Source: Prevotella sp. (lineage in GTDB: Bacteria > Bacteroidota > Bacteroidia > Bacteroidales > Bacteroidaceae). From it: a DNA stretch of 54,904 nt. Position 1 is the first letter of the stretch. Every line of letters starts with the position of its first letter. The stretch spans positions 1-54,904 of the forward strand of contig JAJWLX010000018.1 of assembly GCA_021636625.1 (NCBI GenBank), read 5' to 3'. Shown one piece after another: positions 25,171 through 32,792 of this stretch. The position numbers were made by a program, and so were the translations under genes. A model generated the notes under the pieces. That model ran no database searches. It worked only from the letters and a program-made list of their open reading frames with translations, and was not told the DNA's origin.

Positions 25171-25482
25171 CTTTTTATCGTGCAAAGGTATGCCAGTCTT
25201 GGCAGATACCAAACACCACGTTGTTATCGGCGAAGAATCTTTTCCGGCAGCCTTCCGAAATCATAGATTGCGGTTTTCCTGAAAAGATTCTCTACCGATT
25301 GTTTGGCTTTCTGCCATTTTTGACTGCCATCTTTTTAGGTACGAAAAAAGGCTTGGTGTGAAGGTTATGCCGGAATGCTAAAAAAAACTCGGATTTATCC
25401 TCAAAACTCCAGGGATTTGAAAAAGGCTGGTTGTTTCAGGAAATCCAGAATATTTTAAGTTTAATTTAAAGCAATTTGAGAT
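25171..25482 (+). promoter_or_regulatory. Long structured leader/inverted repeat, copy L2
   Basis: Outer arms CTTTTTATCGTGC and ACGAAAAAAG (25171-25350); inner stems CCAAACA with TGTTTGG, ATCGG with CCGAT, and AGAATCTTTTC with GAAAAGATTCT. The tail has TATGCCGGAATG, AAAAAAACTCGGATT and AATCCAGAAT. The radC ATG lies 133 bp after the 3' arm. Confidence 0.8.
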
Positions 25483-26166
25483 ATGAGACAGAATTTTTCG
25501 GGGTTTTGCATGGAGGAATTTCCTCAGTATAAGGCTTATAACAATGGGCTTGGAAACTTGACCACAGTGGAGCTGATTTCTTTGGTTATCGGTACAGGTA
25601 CACAGAATAATGTGGAACAGGCACGTCAGATATTCAATGTGATGGAGGAGAGCTTGCGAAATATTGCCAAGGCTAGGGTAGAGGACTTGCAGGTGGTTCA
25701 AGGTATCGGGGATTCCAAGGCGATAGCTCTTCAGGCAGCCATAGAGCTTGGTAAGCGTTACAGCTTGGAGAATATGGCAGAGCGTCCCGATTTGGGCAGT
25801 AGCTTGGCTATCTATAATTTCCTTTATCCGCATGTGAAGGATTTGGAGGTGGAGGAATGCCATCTGCTTTTGATGAACCAGAACTTTAGGCTTATCAAGC
25901 ATGTGCCTATGAGTCATGGGGGTATCACGGAGACGGCGGTAGATGTGCGCAGAATCATGAGGGAGGCTGTTTTGAACAATGCCACTATCTTGGCAATTGC
26001 TCACAATCACCCATCCAATAGCCCTCATCCCAGCAAGGCTGATGATATGCTTACCAAGAGCGTCAAGGAAGCTTGCAGCATCATGCGCATCTTTTTCATG
26101 GACTATGTGATAATTGCTGATGGGTGTTATTTCTCTTACCATGATAAGGGTAGATTGGATTTATAA
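25483..26166 (+). CDS. radC: RadC-family JAB/MPN+ protein (227 aa)
   Basis: An N-terminal helix-hairpin-helix-like part (LTTVELISLVIGTGTQ, VVQGIGDSKAIALQAAIELG) is followed by the JAB/MPN+ domain. LAIAHNHPSNSPHPSKAD gives the HxHPS(x)n.S..D zinc ligands, after the conserved MSHGGITETAVDVR segment. It is full length for the family. Despite its name RadC's activity is unproven; copies on mobile elements are very common and may serve plasmid processing or anti-restriction. It is the first gene behind leader L2; the next gene follows after a 45-bp gap with a hairpin. Confidence 0.92.
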   Translation: MRQNFSGFCMEEFPQYKAYNNGLGNLTTVELISLVIGTGTQNNVEQARQIFNVMEESLRNIAKARVEDLQVVQGIGDSKAIALQAAIELGKRYSLENMAERPDLGSSLAIYNFLYPHVKDLEVEECHLLLMNQNFRLIKHVPMSHGGITETAVDVRRIMREAVLNNATILAIAHNHPSNSPHPSKADDMLTKSVKEACSIMRIFFMDYVIIADGCYFSYHDKGRLDL

Positions 26167-26173
26167 AGGTAAC

Positions 26174-26194
26174 GGAGAGGCTCACCACCTCTCC
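26174..26194 (+). promoter_or_regulatory. Intercistronic hairpin GGAGAGG-ctcacca-CCTCTCC
   Basis: Counterpart of the hairpin at 15186-15206: same loop and flanks, with paired changes in the stem. Confidence 0.65.
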
Positions 26195-26210
26195 AAAAAA
26201 AAATATTTGT

Positions 26211-26537
26211 ATGAAAGTACGTTTATATCACGATGAAAGGGTAAGCGCCAAGGATGCGCCGGATGCATGGTCTATCTATTGTCCTTACCCTCAGAAGTAT
26301 CAGAGGGTTACGGGTATCAAGGGCGTTTATCTAGGTTGCAAACCTACAGATGAAGGCATGATACGTTGTTGTTGGGAATCCATGGAAGTGGGGCAGAAAG
26401 TCAGTTTGGGAAAGCGTATGGCTTTATCCAGTACGCCAAAGGCTTTTCAAGTTGCTTTTCGCAAAATAGAGCGTGTTTATCTGCATGCTTGCAAGGTTGA
26501 TACCTTGGAGGCATGGGGAAAGTTTCAAAGAGTTTAA
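26211..26537 (+). CDS. Hypothetical protein (108 aa) in the radC operon
   Basis: MKVRLYHDERVSAKDAPDAW, then IYCPYPQKYQRVTGIKGVYL, is a basic strand-rich start. The C-terminal half has KRMALSSTPKAFQVAFRKIE. It has no known motif, signal or membrane helix. It is placed after the radC hairpin and immediately before another small gene that starts just past its stop. Together they form an operon of probable early plasmid genes behind leader L2. Confidence 0.72.
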   Translation: MKVRLYHDERVSAKDAPDAWSIYCPYPQKYQRVTGIKGVYLGCKPTDEGMIRCCWESMEVGQKVSLGKRMALSSTPKAFQVAFRKIERVYLHACKVDTLEAWGKFQRV

Positions 26538-26548
26538 AAATAAGGATT

Positions 26549-27064
26549 ATGAATCAGAAAGAAGTTTTGGTGTTTGATGGTTTTCGTGTGGAAAGAGAGT
26601 CTTTTCTTGGAGGGGATTGTTATGGCGTAGTCACCTCTTGCAAGAAAGATGAGAAGGGTGTTTCTTATCATTTGGAGGTGGAGTTTGATATATCTACAGC
26701 CAAGTTTCATTTTTCCAAGTGTTATGCTCATGAGGTGGTTCCTTGCCAGGAGCTTTCTGCCGGCGGTAAACTCAAGGTCATGGCTTATCTAATAGTGAAG
26801 GCGGCTAGTGCGTATGTGACGGAGAAAGCGGCTGTTCAAAAGATGTCTTTGGAGAAATTGAAGGTGTTGTATCATGAGGATGAAGTGGTGATGGGAGAGA
26901 TTCTTGCCTCGGAGAAAGCCGATGGTTTGACCATAGAGGAGTCGTTCTTTCTGTATATCCTTGCTCAGAATTGGGCGAATGGTGATGAGTTTTCATGGGC
27001 TTGTGGAGGAGTAGAGGAAGAATGGGTATCTCTTGTGGAAGAGGCAAGGAAGATGAAGATTTGA
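26549..27064 (+). CDS. Hypothetical acidic protein (171 aa) in the radC operon
   Basis: I chose ATG 26549 (MNQKEVLVFDGFRVERESFL), preceded by AATAAGGATT after the previous stop. An in-frame ATG at 26513 would overlap the upstream gene by 25 bp. The N-terminal ~75 residues are strand-rich; the rest is helical and acidic (VTEKAAVQKMSLEKLKVLYH, EEEWVSLVEEARKMKI). No family is recognised. A hairpin terminator follows at 27084-27117, closing the operon. Confidence 0.72.
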   Translation: MNQKEVLVFDGFRVERESFLGGDCYGVVTSCKKDEKGVSYHLEVEFDISTAKFHFSKCYAHEVVPCQELSAGGKLKVMAYLIVKAASAYVTEKAAVQKMSLEKLKVLYHEDEVVMGEILASEKADGLTIEESFFLYILAQNWANGDEFSWACGGVEEEWVSLVEEARKMKI

Positions 27065-27083
27065 TGTTTAAGAGTATATTTAG

Positions 27084-27117
27084 AAAAGAAATCCTATGTT
27101 TTGGTAGGGTTTCTTTT
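27084..27117 (+). terminator. Terminator of the radC operon
   Basis: AAAAGAAATCCTA pairs with TAGGGTTTCTTTT around TGTTTTGG, 20 bp after the stop. Confidence 0.8.
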
Positions 27118-27268
27118 CGCCTTTGATGTTGTCTTGTCTTTGTGGGGATTTGCCCCTTTGGTCAAGTTTTCAGTTAGATTCATATATGTTTAGGACAAGT
27201 GAGGTGGTTTGTATCTATGTCAGCAAGATATCTGGTTGTTGAAATGGAGTGTATTGCCTTTTAAAGTA

Positions 27269-27939
27269 TCTCTTGCTGATGTCATGCACAAGAAGAGGTC
27301 TTTTCGAGTCTGGCCAAGGGCGACTTACCCGCGAAGGTGGACTATTTCCCATCTTCACTGGGTAGTTCACGCATGATCATTTTCTTCAAGACTCACGCCC
27401 AGGCGTTCTCTTCATGTACATGACAGTTTTAATCCCCAAGGCAGTATGGCCTGCCATGCTACCTTGCCACCTGACCATATTGTCAGAAGGCTAAAGGGAG
27501 AGAGGTTCGTTTTCCCACGGTTCCCTTTGGTCATGGTGGGAAAACACCGTGTTTGATGTGATTTCTGATGGGATATATCTAGGGTTCTATTTTGTTTTTT
27601 ATGGGGAATAAGCCTCACTTTTTATCTTTTCTAGCCGGTAGCCATCACCATAGTCTTTTTACTTTGCAAAGGTATGTGAAGTCCTGGCAGATACCAAACA
27701 CCACTTTGTTATCGGCTAAGATTCTTTTCCAGCAGACTTCCGCAATCAGAGATTGGGTATTCTAGAAAAGATTCTTGACCGATTGTTTGGCTTACTGCCC
27801 CCTTGGACTTCCATTCTTTTATGCACGTAAAAAGGCTAAAGTGATGACGGTTATGCCGGAATGTTTATAAAAAAACTCGGATTCTTCTGAAAACAAAAGC
27901 TTGAAAAGGCAGTGAATCAGGAAATCCAGAATATTTTTT
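27269..27939 (+). repeat. 671-bp direct repeat containing leader L3, copy 1
   Basis: From TCTCTTGCTGATGTCATGC to CCAGAATATTTTTT it is identical or nearly so to 32122-32792 (offset 4853). Inside are a strong hairpin TTTTCCCAC...GTGGGAAAA (about 27509-27545) and the full leader. No convincing gene is present on either strand: a 68-codon minus frame is conserved simply because the DNA is identical. Confidence 0.9.
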
Positions 27940-27966
27940 GTTGAACCCTTTAAATGATATTGGAGT
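27655..27966 (+). promoter_or_regulatory. Long structured leader/inverted repeat, copy L3
   Basis: Arms CTTTTTAC (27655) and GTAAAAAG (to 27834); stems CCAAACA with TGTTTGG, ATCGG with CCGAT, and AAGATTCTTTTC with GAAAAGATTCTT (one T-T mismatch). The tail has GGTTATGCCGGAATG. The next ATG lies 133 bp on. Confidence 0.8.
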
Positions 27967-28215
27967 ATGAATGCAAATCTTTATTATGACTGCAATGGTG
28001 AATCATGGACTATCTTAGACTTTCACAGCAGTATTACTTTCTCTACTGAGAGAGGTTTGAAACAGGCGATTAACCGAAAGATTAATCGTGATTTGGAGAG
28101 CGGAAATCTGAGACGTCACTTCGGAACCGGCTCTAGAGTGAATGTAAACGTGTATTGTAAGGAGCTTGGATTTACAGAAAAGCCACTTGCAACTACCCAT
28201 GTGAATGTATATTGA
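27967..28215 (+). CDS. Hypothetical protein (82 aa) behind leader L3
   Basis: MNANLYYDCNGESWTILDFH, a basic centre (RGLKQAINRKINRDLESGNL) and a strand-like end (RVNVNVYCKELGF, TTHVNVY). The pattern resembles small plasmid proteins of unknown role. It is cytosolic with no motif. It is followed by the frameshifted gene at 28236 and the DpnD/PcfM-like gene at 28514, all rightward, probably one transcript ending at 28745. Confidence 0.7.
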   Translation: MNANLYYDCNGESWTILDFHSSITFSTERGLKQAINRKINRDLESGNLRRHFGTGSRVNVNVYCKELGFTEKPLATTHVNVY

Positions 28216-28235
28216 TTTAATGAAAGGATTTAGAT

Positions 28236-28447
28236 ATGAGCAAATTCATTGAAGTGACGGCAGGAACGAAGGTGTTGATTAATACAGACGAGATTGTTTG
28301 CATTGAGCCAACCGAAGGTTATAAGGACGGCAGGAGGTTTGTGTGATTACCCTCATACATACAACAAAGCGTAACGTTGAGGGACGCAAATTCATAACGA
28401 AAGAAAGTTATGAGGAGGTCAAACAAATGATTCTCGGGACTAAGTAG
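28236..28447 (+). pseudogene. Frameshifted small conserved gene
   Basis: The frame MSKFIEVTAGTKVLINTDEI, then VCIEPTEGYKDGRRF, hits TGA after 36 codons. The frame next to it continues as VITLIHTTKRNVEGRKF and ITKESYEEVKQMILGTK* to 28447. Restoring one T in the TTT of GGAGGTTTGTGTG rejoins them. The composite (~70 aa) matches a widespread small Bacteroidota pattern, FIEV(T) ... NxxxI ... ESYEEVKxMI, of unknown function. It sits 20 bp after the previous gene. Confidence 0.65.
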
Positions 28448-28513
28448 TATCATGTTTAATGTTCTTATTCGGTAGTTTAAAAGCTACCGGATAAGATTAA
28501 CAAAGGAGAAAAT

Positions 28514-28681
28514 ATGAAAAAGTATCAAGTTGAAATCATTGAAAAAATAGTTTTTCAAGTAATCGTTGAAGCCGCAAACGAGACAGAGGCTGAGAATGTG
28601 GCAAGAGACCAATACGACAAAGGTATCTTAGAAGGTAATGGTGAAAAGGCAAGCGTAACATTTGATGTTATTGATGATTAA
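28514..28681 (+). CDS. DpnD/PcfM-like small protein (55 aa)
   Basis: MKKYQVEIIEKIVFQVIVEA, then ANETEAENVARDQYDKGILE and a final VTFDVIDD, has the strand-strand-helix-strand pattern of the DpnD/PcfM family (xxY.V.I.E......VEA.s..EA...v...Y..g.i). The family is found on conjugative plasmids and beside DpnII systems, and its role is not established. It is preceded by GGAGAAAAT, an unusual Shine-Dalgarno-like site for this phylum. It is the last gene before the terminator at 28709. Confidence 0.75.
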   Translation: MKKYQVEIIEKIVFQVIVEAANETEAENVARDQYDKGILEGNGEKASVTFDVIDD

Positions 28682-28708
28682 TTAATACGTCTATGAAAAA
28701 GTTAACAA

Positions 28709-28745
28709 AAAATCATCCATCTCTGCAAGGTGGATGATTTTCTTC
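28709..28745 (+). terminator. Terminator of the L3 operon
   Basis: AAAATCATCCA (28709-28719) pairs with TGGATGATTTT (28731-28741), followed by CTTC. Confidence 0.75.
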
Positions 28746-28860
28746 GGGCTGCTCCCTCCTACGGCACAGGTGCAGTGTGGAAAGAACGGAGGGCTTGATG
28801 TCTTTTCTGTTTGGTTATATCTATTTATATATATTGTTATTGCGTTATATTGTTATATAC

Positions 28861-28880
28861 TTAGAACTCTAAGTCGCTGA
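28861..28880. repeat. 20-bp direct repeat TTAGAACTCTAAGTCgCTGA, copy 1
   Basis: Repeated with one mismatch at 30406-30425. The first 12 bases are an inverted repeat. Each copy is followed by a hairpin terminator. The pair brackets the P63C regulator and a metallopeptidase-like relic. Confidence 0.65.
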
Positions 28881-28897
28881 ATTTACAGATGAAGAAG

Positions 28898-28925
28898 AAG
28901 GGTGAGTCGAAAGATTCACCCTTTA
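28898..28925. terminator. Terminator of the P63C gene
   Basis: AAGGGTGAGTC-gaaa-GATTCACCCTT, immediately downstream of the leftward P63C stop. Confidence 0.75.
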
Positions 28926-28930
28926 TCATT

Positions 28931-30016
28931 TTATACCTCTTCAAAATCAATATCATCAAACAAATCTTGCTCCTGATACTGCTTAGGATATGCCTTATCC
29001 AATAAGTGCATAAATCTTGCCCAGTTATATCCGCTTGCTCTTGCTAGAATTTTAACCCCATCAAGATGCTGCTTTAATTTTGGCTTTCCGACATCAGATG
29101 TGAAGAATTGATGGTATTTATATTTTCTATTTCCATTTTCATTTTTAGGATTTAAGAGTTGTATTTCATTAAATACCAATGGAGCAATTCTTTCATAGAC
29201 AATTTCATTTATCCATCTACCAACTACACTTGGTCGTTTAGAAGTTTGAGTCCAAGTCCAGTTTCTCATCTTGTATAAAGCTTCAAAGAAATCATCATCA
29301 AACATCTTTACCCATGTAGCTGCTTCCTTATTCAAGAAAACTTTCAGGTAGTTTTGCAATTCGTCTTTTGCTCTTTCTTTAGCCTTATCATATCCTGTTG
29401 CTTCGTCAACCAAGGCTATAATACCAGTCTTAGCTACAGCTCTAATGATAATGTCTGCATGTGCAACAAGGTTATTATCTGCATAAACGCCGGCACGATT
29501 TGCATCTATTATTGCAGAACAAATATCAATAAGTAACGTTGCGTTATATCCGTAAGTCATTGATTGTGAGCCACCTGCATTATTTCTTCTGAACTTGATA
29601 GGATTTTGCAGTTGCTCAACAATGTTGTTTTTCTCGGCATAAAAGTAAGAAGATAAGCCATCAATTTTAATGAAAGACTTCATCCATTGACCACTTTTGC
29701 TTTCATAGCCAATAGCTTTTTGTATTCCTCTTCCTGAGAATACACGTGTACCATCTTCCAAAACATAGCAAGGTACTTCTACATCACCAAAATGAAGAGG
29801 GGTCTTGTCTGAACTATATTTTGCACAGAGCACAGAATGGTCAATTAAATCATCTGGCTTAACATTTAAAAACTGCGCAACTTTATCTATCGTATCTTTA
29901 GTTGCACTTCCTTTTATAGCTTTACTCAGTCCAGCTTCTGTCATACCAATAGCTTCTGCAACTTCTTTTTGAGTAATGCTCTTTTGTTCTAAAAACTTTT
30001 TTATAAAATTTCTCAT
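28931..30016 (-). CDS. XRE-type HTH plus P63C-domain protein (361 aa)
   Basis: Residues ~1-60 are a Cro/C1-type helix-turn-helix (KSITQKEVAEAIGMTEAGLS). Residues ~75-250 include VFSGRGIQKAIGYESKSGQW and SMTYGYNATLLIDICSAIID, the usual P63C N-terminal partner region. The P63C domain (~265-345) shows NWTWTQTSKRPSVVGRWINE, YKYHQFFTSDVGKPKLKQHL and LARASGYNWARFMHLLDKAY. P63C proteins are of unknown function and often phage- or plasmid-borne; fusion to an HTH suggests an antirepressor or regulator. Promoter TATATTTG (minus, 30042-30049). Its leftward direction opposes all its neighbours, and it lies between short direct repeats. Confidence 0.9.
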   Translation of the reverse strand: MRNFIKKFLEQKSITQKEVAEAIGMTEAGLSKAIKGSATKDTIDKVAQFLNVKPDDLIDHSVLCAKYSSDKTPLHFGDVEVPCYVLEDGTRVFSGRGIQKAIGYESKSGQWMKSFIKIDGLSSYFYAEKNNIVEQLQNPIKFRRNNAGGSQSMTYGYNATLLIDICSAIIDANRAGVYADNNLVAHADIIIRAVAKTGIIALVDEATGYDKAKERAKDELQNYLKVFLNKEAATWVKMFDDDFFEALYKMRNWTWTQTSKRPSVVGRWINEIVYERIAPLVFNEIQLLNPKNENGNRKYKYHQFFTSDVGKPKLKQHLDGVKILARASGYNWARFMHLLDKAYPKQYQEQDLFDDIDFEEV

Positions 30017-30041
30017 AATCTATTTGTTTAAAAATACAACG

Positions 30042-30049
30042 CAAATATA
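30042..30049 (-). promoter_or_regulatory. -7 element TATATTTG of the P63C gene
   Basis: On the minus strand GTATATTTGCG lies 25 bp upstream of the start. Confidence 0.6.
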
Positions 30050-30164
30050 CTACAATACTTCTAAATTGAACAAAAAGATGTTAAAAATTAACATATATTA
30101 TATGATAATTAAATAGACATACGCTATAATTAAACTGGATTGTATTCATGTAAACAAATCAGTA

Positions 30165-30410
30165 TCAATACACCTTAAAGAACTTCTCACAAAGACTACC
30201 CATCATATAGCATGGTTCCTCGCTCAGCATATCTATTCCATCCTGCTCACAGATATGTACTACCACATGAAGAAGCTCATGACCTATTGTATTGATGATA
30301 CTGCCATCAGATTCACTCTTTCCAATAGCAAGAACACTCCTTCTTTCAGCTAGGTTGGAATAAGTAAGTCCCCTATCTCCACTCGATAAAGATAGATGCT
30401 TATAATTAGA
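30165..30410 (-). pseudogene. C-terminal relic of a zinc-metallopeptidase-like phage/plasmid protein
   Basis: An open minus frame without a start reads GDRGLTYSNLAERRSVLAIG, then NTIGHELLHVVVHICEQDGI and SEEPCYMMGSLCEKFFKVY*. GHELLHVVVH keeps the HExxH-like position as HELLH, as in the ImmA-like or uncharacterised Bacteroidota proteins with a DHExGH motif. The frame is blocked upstream by a stop inside the direct repeat at 30406-30425, so about half or more of the protein is missing. Confidence 0.6.
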
Positions 30411-30425
30411 ACTCTAAGTCACTGA
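30406..30425. repeat. 20-bp direct repeat TTAGAACTCTAAGTCaCTGA, copy 2
   Basis: Partner of 28861-28880. It marks the exact point where the metallopeptidase relic is cut. Confidence 0.65.
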
Positions 30426-30435
30426 CTTCATAAGT

Positions 30436-30477
30436 AAAAAATAGCTAGGTAGAACATAAGAATCTATCTAGCTTTTT
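30436..30477. terminator. Hairpin AGCTAGGTAGA / TCTATCTAGCT plus T-run
   Basis: An 11-bp stem (one G-T pair) with A-rich 5' and T-rich 3' flanks, next to repeat copy 2. Confidence 0.7.
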
Positions 30478-30607
30478 CGTTCTTGAACCTTTGTTCCTGT
30501 TTATGTTTCCGATGCAAGTAAATGCTTCTTATTATCTTTCTTTAAGAGATTTTCTTATAAACCTTAAAGGTTCCAATTAAACTCTTGCACTCACTAAGGA
30601 AAATACC

Positions 30608-30957
30608 TATTTTTGCACCAGTTAACCACGTGTGGCGTCAGGTGTTTTTTATTGCCTGGTAAGTTAACGGATAAAATATATTTTTCTCAAAAAGGTAATA
30701 TCTTTGCACCTAGATTGCTAATGTAAATAGCAAAAATGCCTTGAAAGTGGAATGGATGAACTTCAGTTTCAACTTTTGGGAGCTAAATTTACTATTATAT
30801 AATAGCATAGCATGGCAGAAAACAGATAAATTCCAATGATGGTTGGAACACGGCAAAAGATATTTCCTTTATCTGTATTTTTGCCGAGAAATAGCAAAGA
30901 ACTGCCACAAGGTTAACTGATAGTAATCCTTTTTGGCTTTAAGTTGAACTTAAAAAA
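30608..30957 (+). promoter_or_regulatory. Tandem promoters with structured leader
   Basis: TATTTTTG (30608-30615) and TATCTTTG (30699-30706) are each followed by CACC. After the first, AGTTAAC...CAGG...CCTG..GTTAAC (about 30620-30670) forms a nested hairpin. After the second, TTGCTA-atgtaaa-TAGCAA and CGGCAAAA...TTTTTGCCG (about 30852-30885) are further hairpins. No gene lies between the two; a small RNA or a leader for the 73-codon gene is possible. Confidence 0.5.
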
Positions 30958-31179
30958 ATGCTTATGAAGCAAAATATTTATAAAGGTGGACTCCAACCAC
31001 AAGAAAAAAAAGAGAAGATTTTGATAGAACTTATTGGGGTATTCCTGATTATCATATTAAAGGAAGGCCACATGGATGATGGAACCGTGAAAGCTATCCT
31101 AGAAGCTTATAACTTCTATGCAGGGTACTACTTATGCAAACTCAAATGGTGCATTAACAAGTATGTGCTAAAGAAATAA
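30958..31179 (+). CDS. Hypothetical small protein (73 aa) with hydrophobic helix
   Basis: MLMKQNIYKGGLQPQEKKEK is followed by ILIELIGVFLIIILKEG, a hydrophobic helix of ~14 residues, then a helical AILEAYNFYAGYYLCKLKW and a basic end. It may be membrane-associated. It follows the tandem promoters above and no terminator is obvious after it. No family is recognised. Confidence 0.45.
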   Translation: MLMKQNIYKGGLQPQEKKEKILIELIGVFLIIILKEGHMDDGTVKAILEAYNFYAGYYLCKLKWCINKYVLKK

Positions 31180-31194
31180 GGTGCAACATTTCTG

Positions 31195-31446
31195 CTACAC
31201 CTTAATATTATATCTATCATTACTCTCACAGATGTACCTGCCAAATGAGCGACAATCTGTGTGACTGGATGCCTTGCGTATTCTGTACTTTGGTATTCCA
31301 CGGAAAATATTGGTACCAATGAATGTTCTTTTCGCAGTATGAGAGGCGATGAGCTTGTACTTTGGGAAGATATCCTGCTTGATATCATCTTGAATCTTAG
31401 TCTCAAGCAGTACGTCCTCAGTGAGTCCTGCCAATTTCTTTACTTA
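31195..31446 (-). pseudogene. C-terminal relic of a tyrosine recombinase (Bacteroidota integrase)
   Basis: Minus frame KKLAGLTEDVLLETK, then FPKYKLIASHTAKRTFIGTN and SSHTDCRSFGRYICESN. This aligns with the end of Bacteroidota mobile-element integrases (...LTE.V.......FPKYELISSHTARRSFATN...ITGHKTEKAFLKYI). The HxxR motif is kept as HTAKR; the second catalytic His box is degraded (SSHTDCRSF for TGHKTEKAF). Similarity begins abruptly at ~31446, so the core domain and first catalytic Arg are absent. It is a scar of a former integrative element. Confidence 0.8.
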
Positions 31447-31716
31447 TATATCTATATAGGTATTGCGCTATTTATCTATTGCTTTATTGCATGCTTGAAG
31501 CATGGGGGTATTACTTTCTTTATATCTATATTTTATTTTTGTTCTTTACTTCGACCTCTATTTTTCTCCAAATGTCGGAACTACGCAGACAGATATACTC
31601 TACTCAGTTACAAGCAAAAAACAGCCTTTGATCTCTGATACATTCTTTATCAGCAAACAGATTAATGATGCAGAAGCCAAGCCTCTTTCTCTGCCCCCTT
31701 CCGCTAGTGGCTCATT

Positions 31717-31881
31717 ATGATGTTAAATAACAGATACTGGTTAGTTCTCAAATCCAAGAGAAATTTTGGTATCATTCTTACATATCAAAATATTTGGAAT
31801 GAGGCCTTGCAGTATGCTGAGAATACTCTTCAGGGTGGGGATTTGCAAAACATTAAAAGAATGTTTGACTTTTATGGTTGA
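31717..31881 (+). CDS. Hypothetical small protein (54 aa)
   Basis: MMLNNRYWLVLKSKRNFGII, then LTYQNIWNEALQYAENTLQG and NIKRMFDFYG*. The sequence is well formed (a strand, then a long helix) with no low complexity. It starts at tandem ATGs (31717 and 31720) and stops just before the transposon-end hairpin at 31914. No promoter was identified and no family is recognised. Between 31447 and 31716 there is only low-quality T-rich sequence. Confidence 0.5.
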   Translation: MMLNNRYWLVLKSKRNFGIILTYQNIWNEALQYAENTLQGGDLQNIKRMFDFYG

Positions 31882-31913
31882 TTAGCTTGTTGTAAATGTT
31901 AATTGTGGAAATT

Positions 31914-31951
31914 GAACTACTCACGATCAAGTTTTTGCTTGTGGGTAGTTC
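31914..31951. mobile_element. IS605-type end-like hairpin GAACTACTCAC / GTGGGTAGTTC
   Basis: The 3' half GCTTGTGGGTAGTTCAA is the exact reverse complement of the tnpB 3' terminus at 22404-22420. With TTGAACTACTCAC it forms an 11-13 bp imperfect stem. It is an orphan end or REP-like derivative. Confidence 0.6.
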
Positions 31952-32121
31952 AATTACATCAACTGTTATTCTCTAAAGGTGTTGGCGTTGAGTATTTTAT
32001 CTATTACGCTGTGGGCTAACAGAATATATCATGTTTATGGCTGAAGGTTTGCATTATTTCTATATCTGCAAGAGATAGGATGGTTGTATTTGGGTGAAGG
32101 TATATATTGTCTTTTGAACCT

Positions 32122-32792
32122 TCTCTTGCTGATGTCATGCACAAGAAGAGGTCTTTTCGAGTCTGGCCAAGGGCGACTTACCCGCGAAGGTGGACTATTT
32201 CCCATCTTCACTGGGTAGTTCACGCATGATCATTTTCTTCAAGACTCACGCCCAGGCGTTCTCTTCATGTACATGACAGTTTTAATCCCCAAGGCAGTAT
32301 GGCCTGCCATGCTACCTTGCCACCTGACCATATTGTCAGAAGGCTAAAGGGAGAGAGGTTCGTTTTCCCACGGTTCCCTTTGGTCATGGTGGGAAAACAC
32401 CGTGTTTGATGTGATTTCTGATGGGATATATCTAGGGTTCTATTTTGTTTTTTATGGGGAATAAGCCTCACTTTTTATCTTTTCTAGCCGGTAGCCATCA
32501 CCATAGTCTTTTTACTTTGCAAAGGTATGTGAAGTCCTGGCAGATACCAAACACCACTTTGTTATCGGCTAAGATTCTTTTCCAGCAGACTTCCGCAATC
32601 AGAGATTGGGTATTCTAGAAAAGATTCTTGACCGATTGTTTGGCTTACTGCCCCCTTGGACTTCCATTCTTTTATGCACGTAAAAAGGCTAAAGTGATGA
32701 CGGTTATGCCGGAATGTTTATAAAAAAACTCGGATTCTTCTGAAAACAAAAGCTTGAAAAGGCAGTGAATCAGGAAATCCAGAATATTTTTT
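32122..32792 (+). repeat. 671-bp direct repeat containing leader L4, copy 2
   Basis: Same as 27269-27939. Recombination between the copies would remove 4.85 kb, including the P63C gene, the frameshifted genes and the integrase relic. Confidence 0.9.

Noticed and set aside
27412..27618. Minus-strand frame identical at 32265-32471
   Set aside because: It is identical only because the two 671-bp repeats are identical DNA; codon use and composition are not protein-like.
31261..31720. Plus-strand frames opposite the integrase relic
   Set aside because: Hydrophobic, T-rich shadows; the minus-strand similarity to integrases explains the first part.
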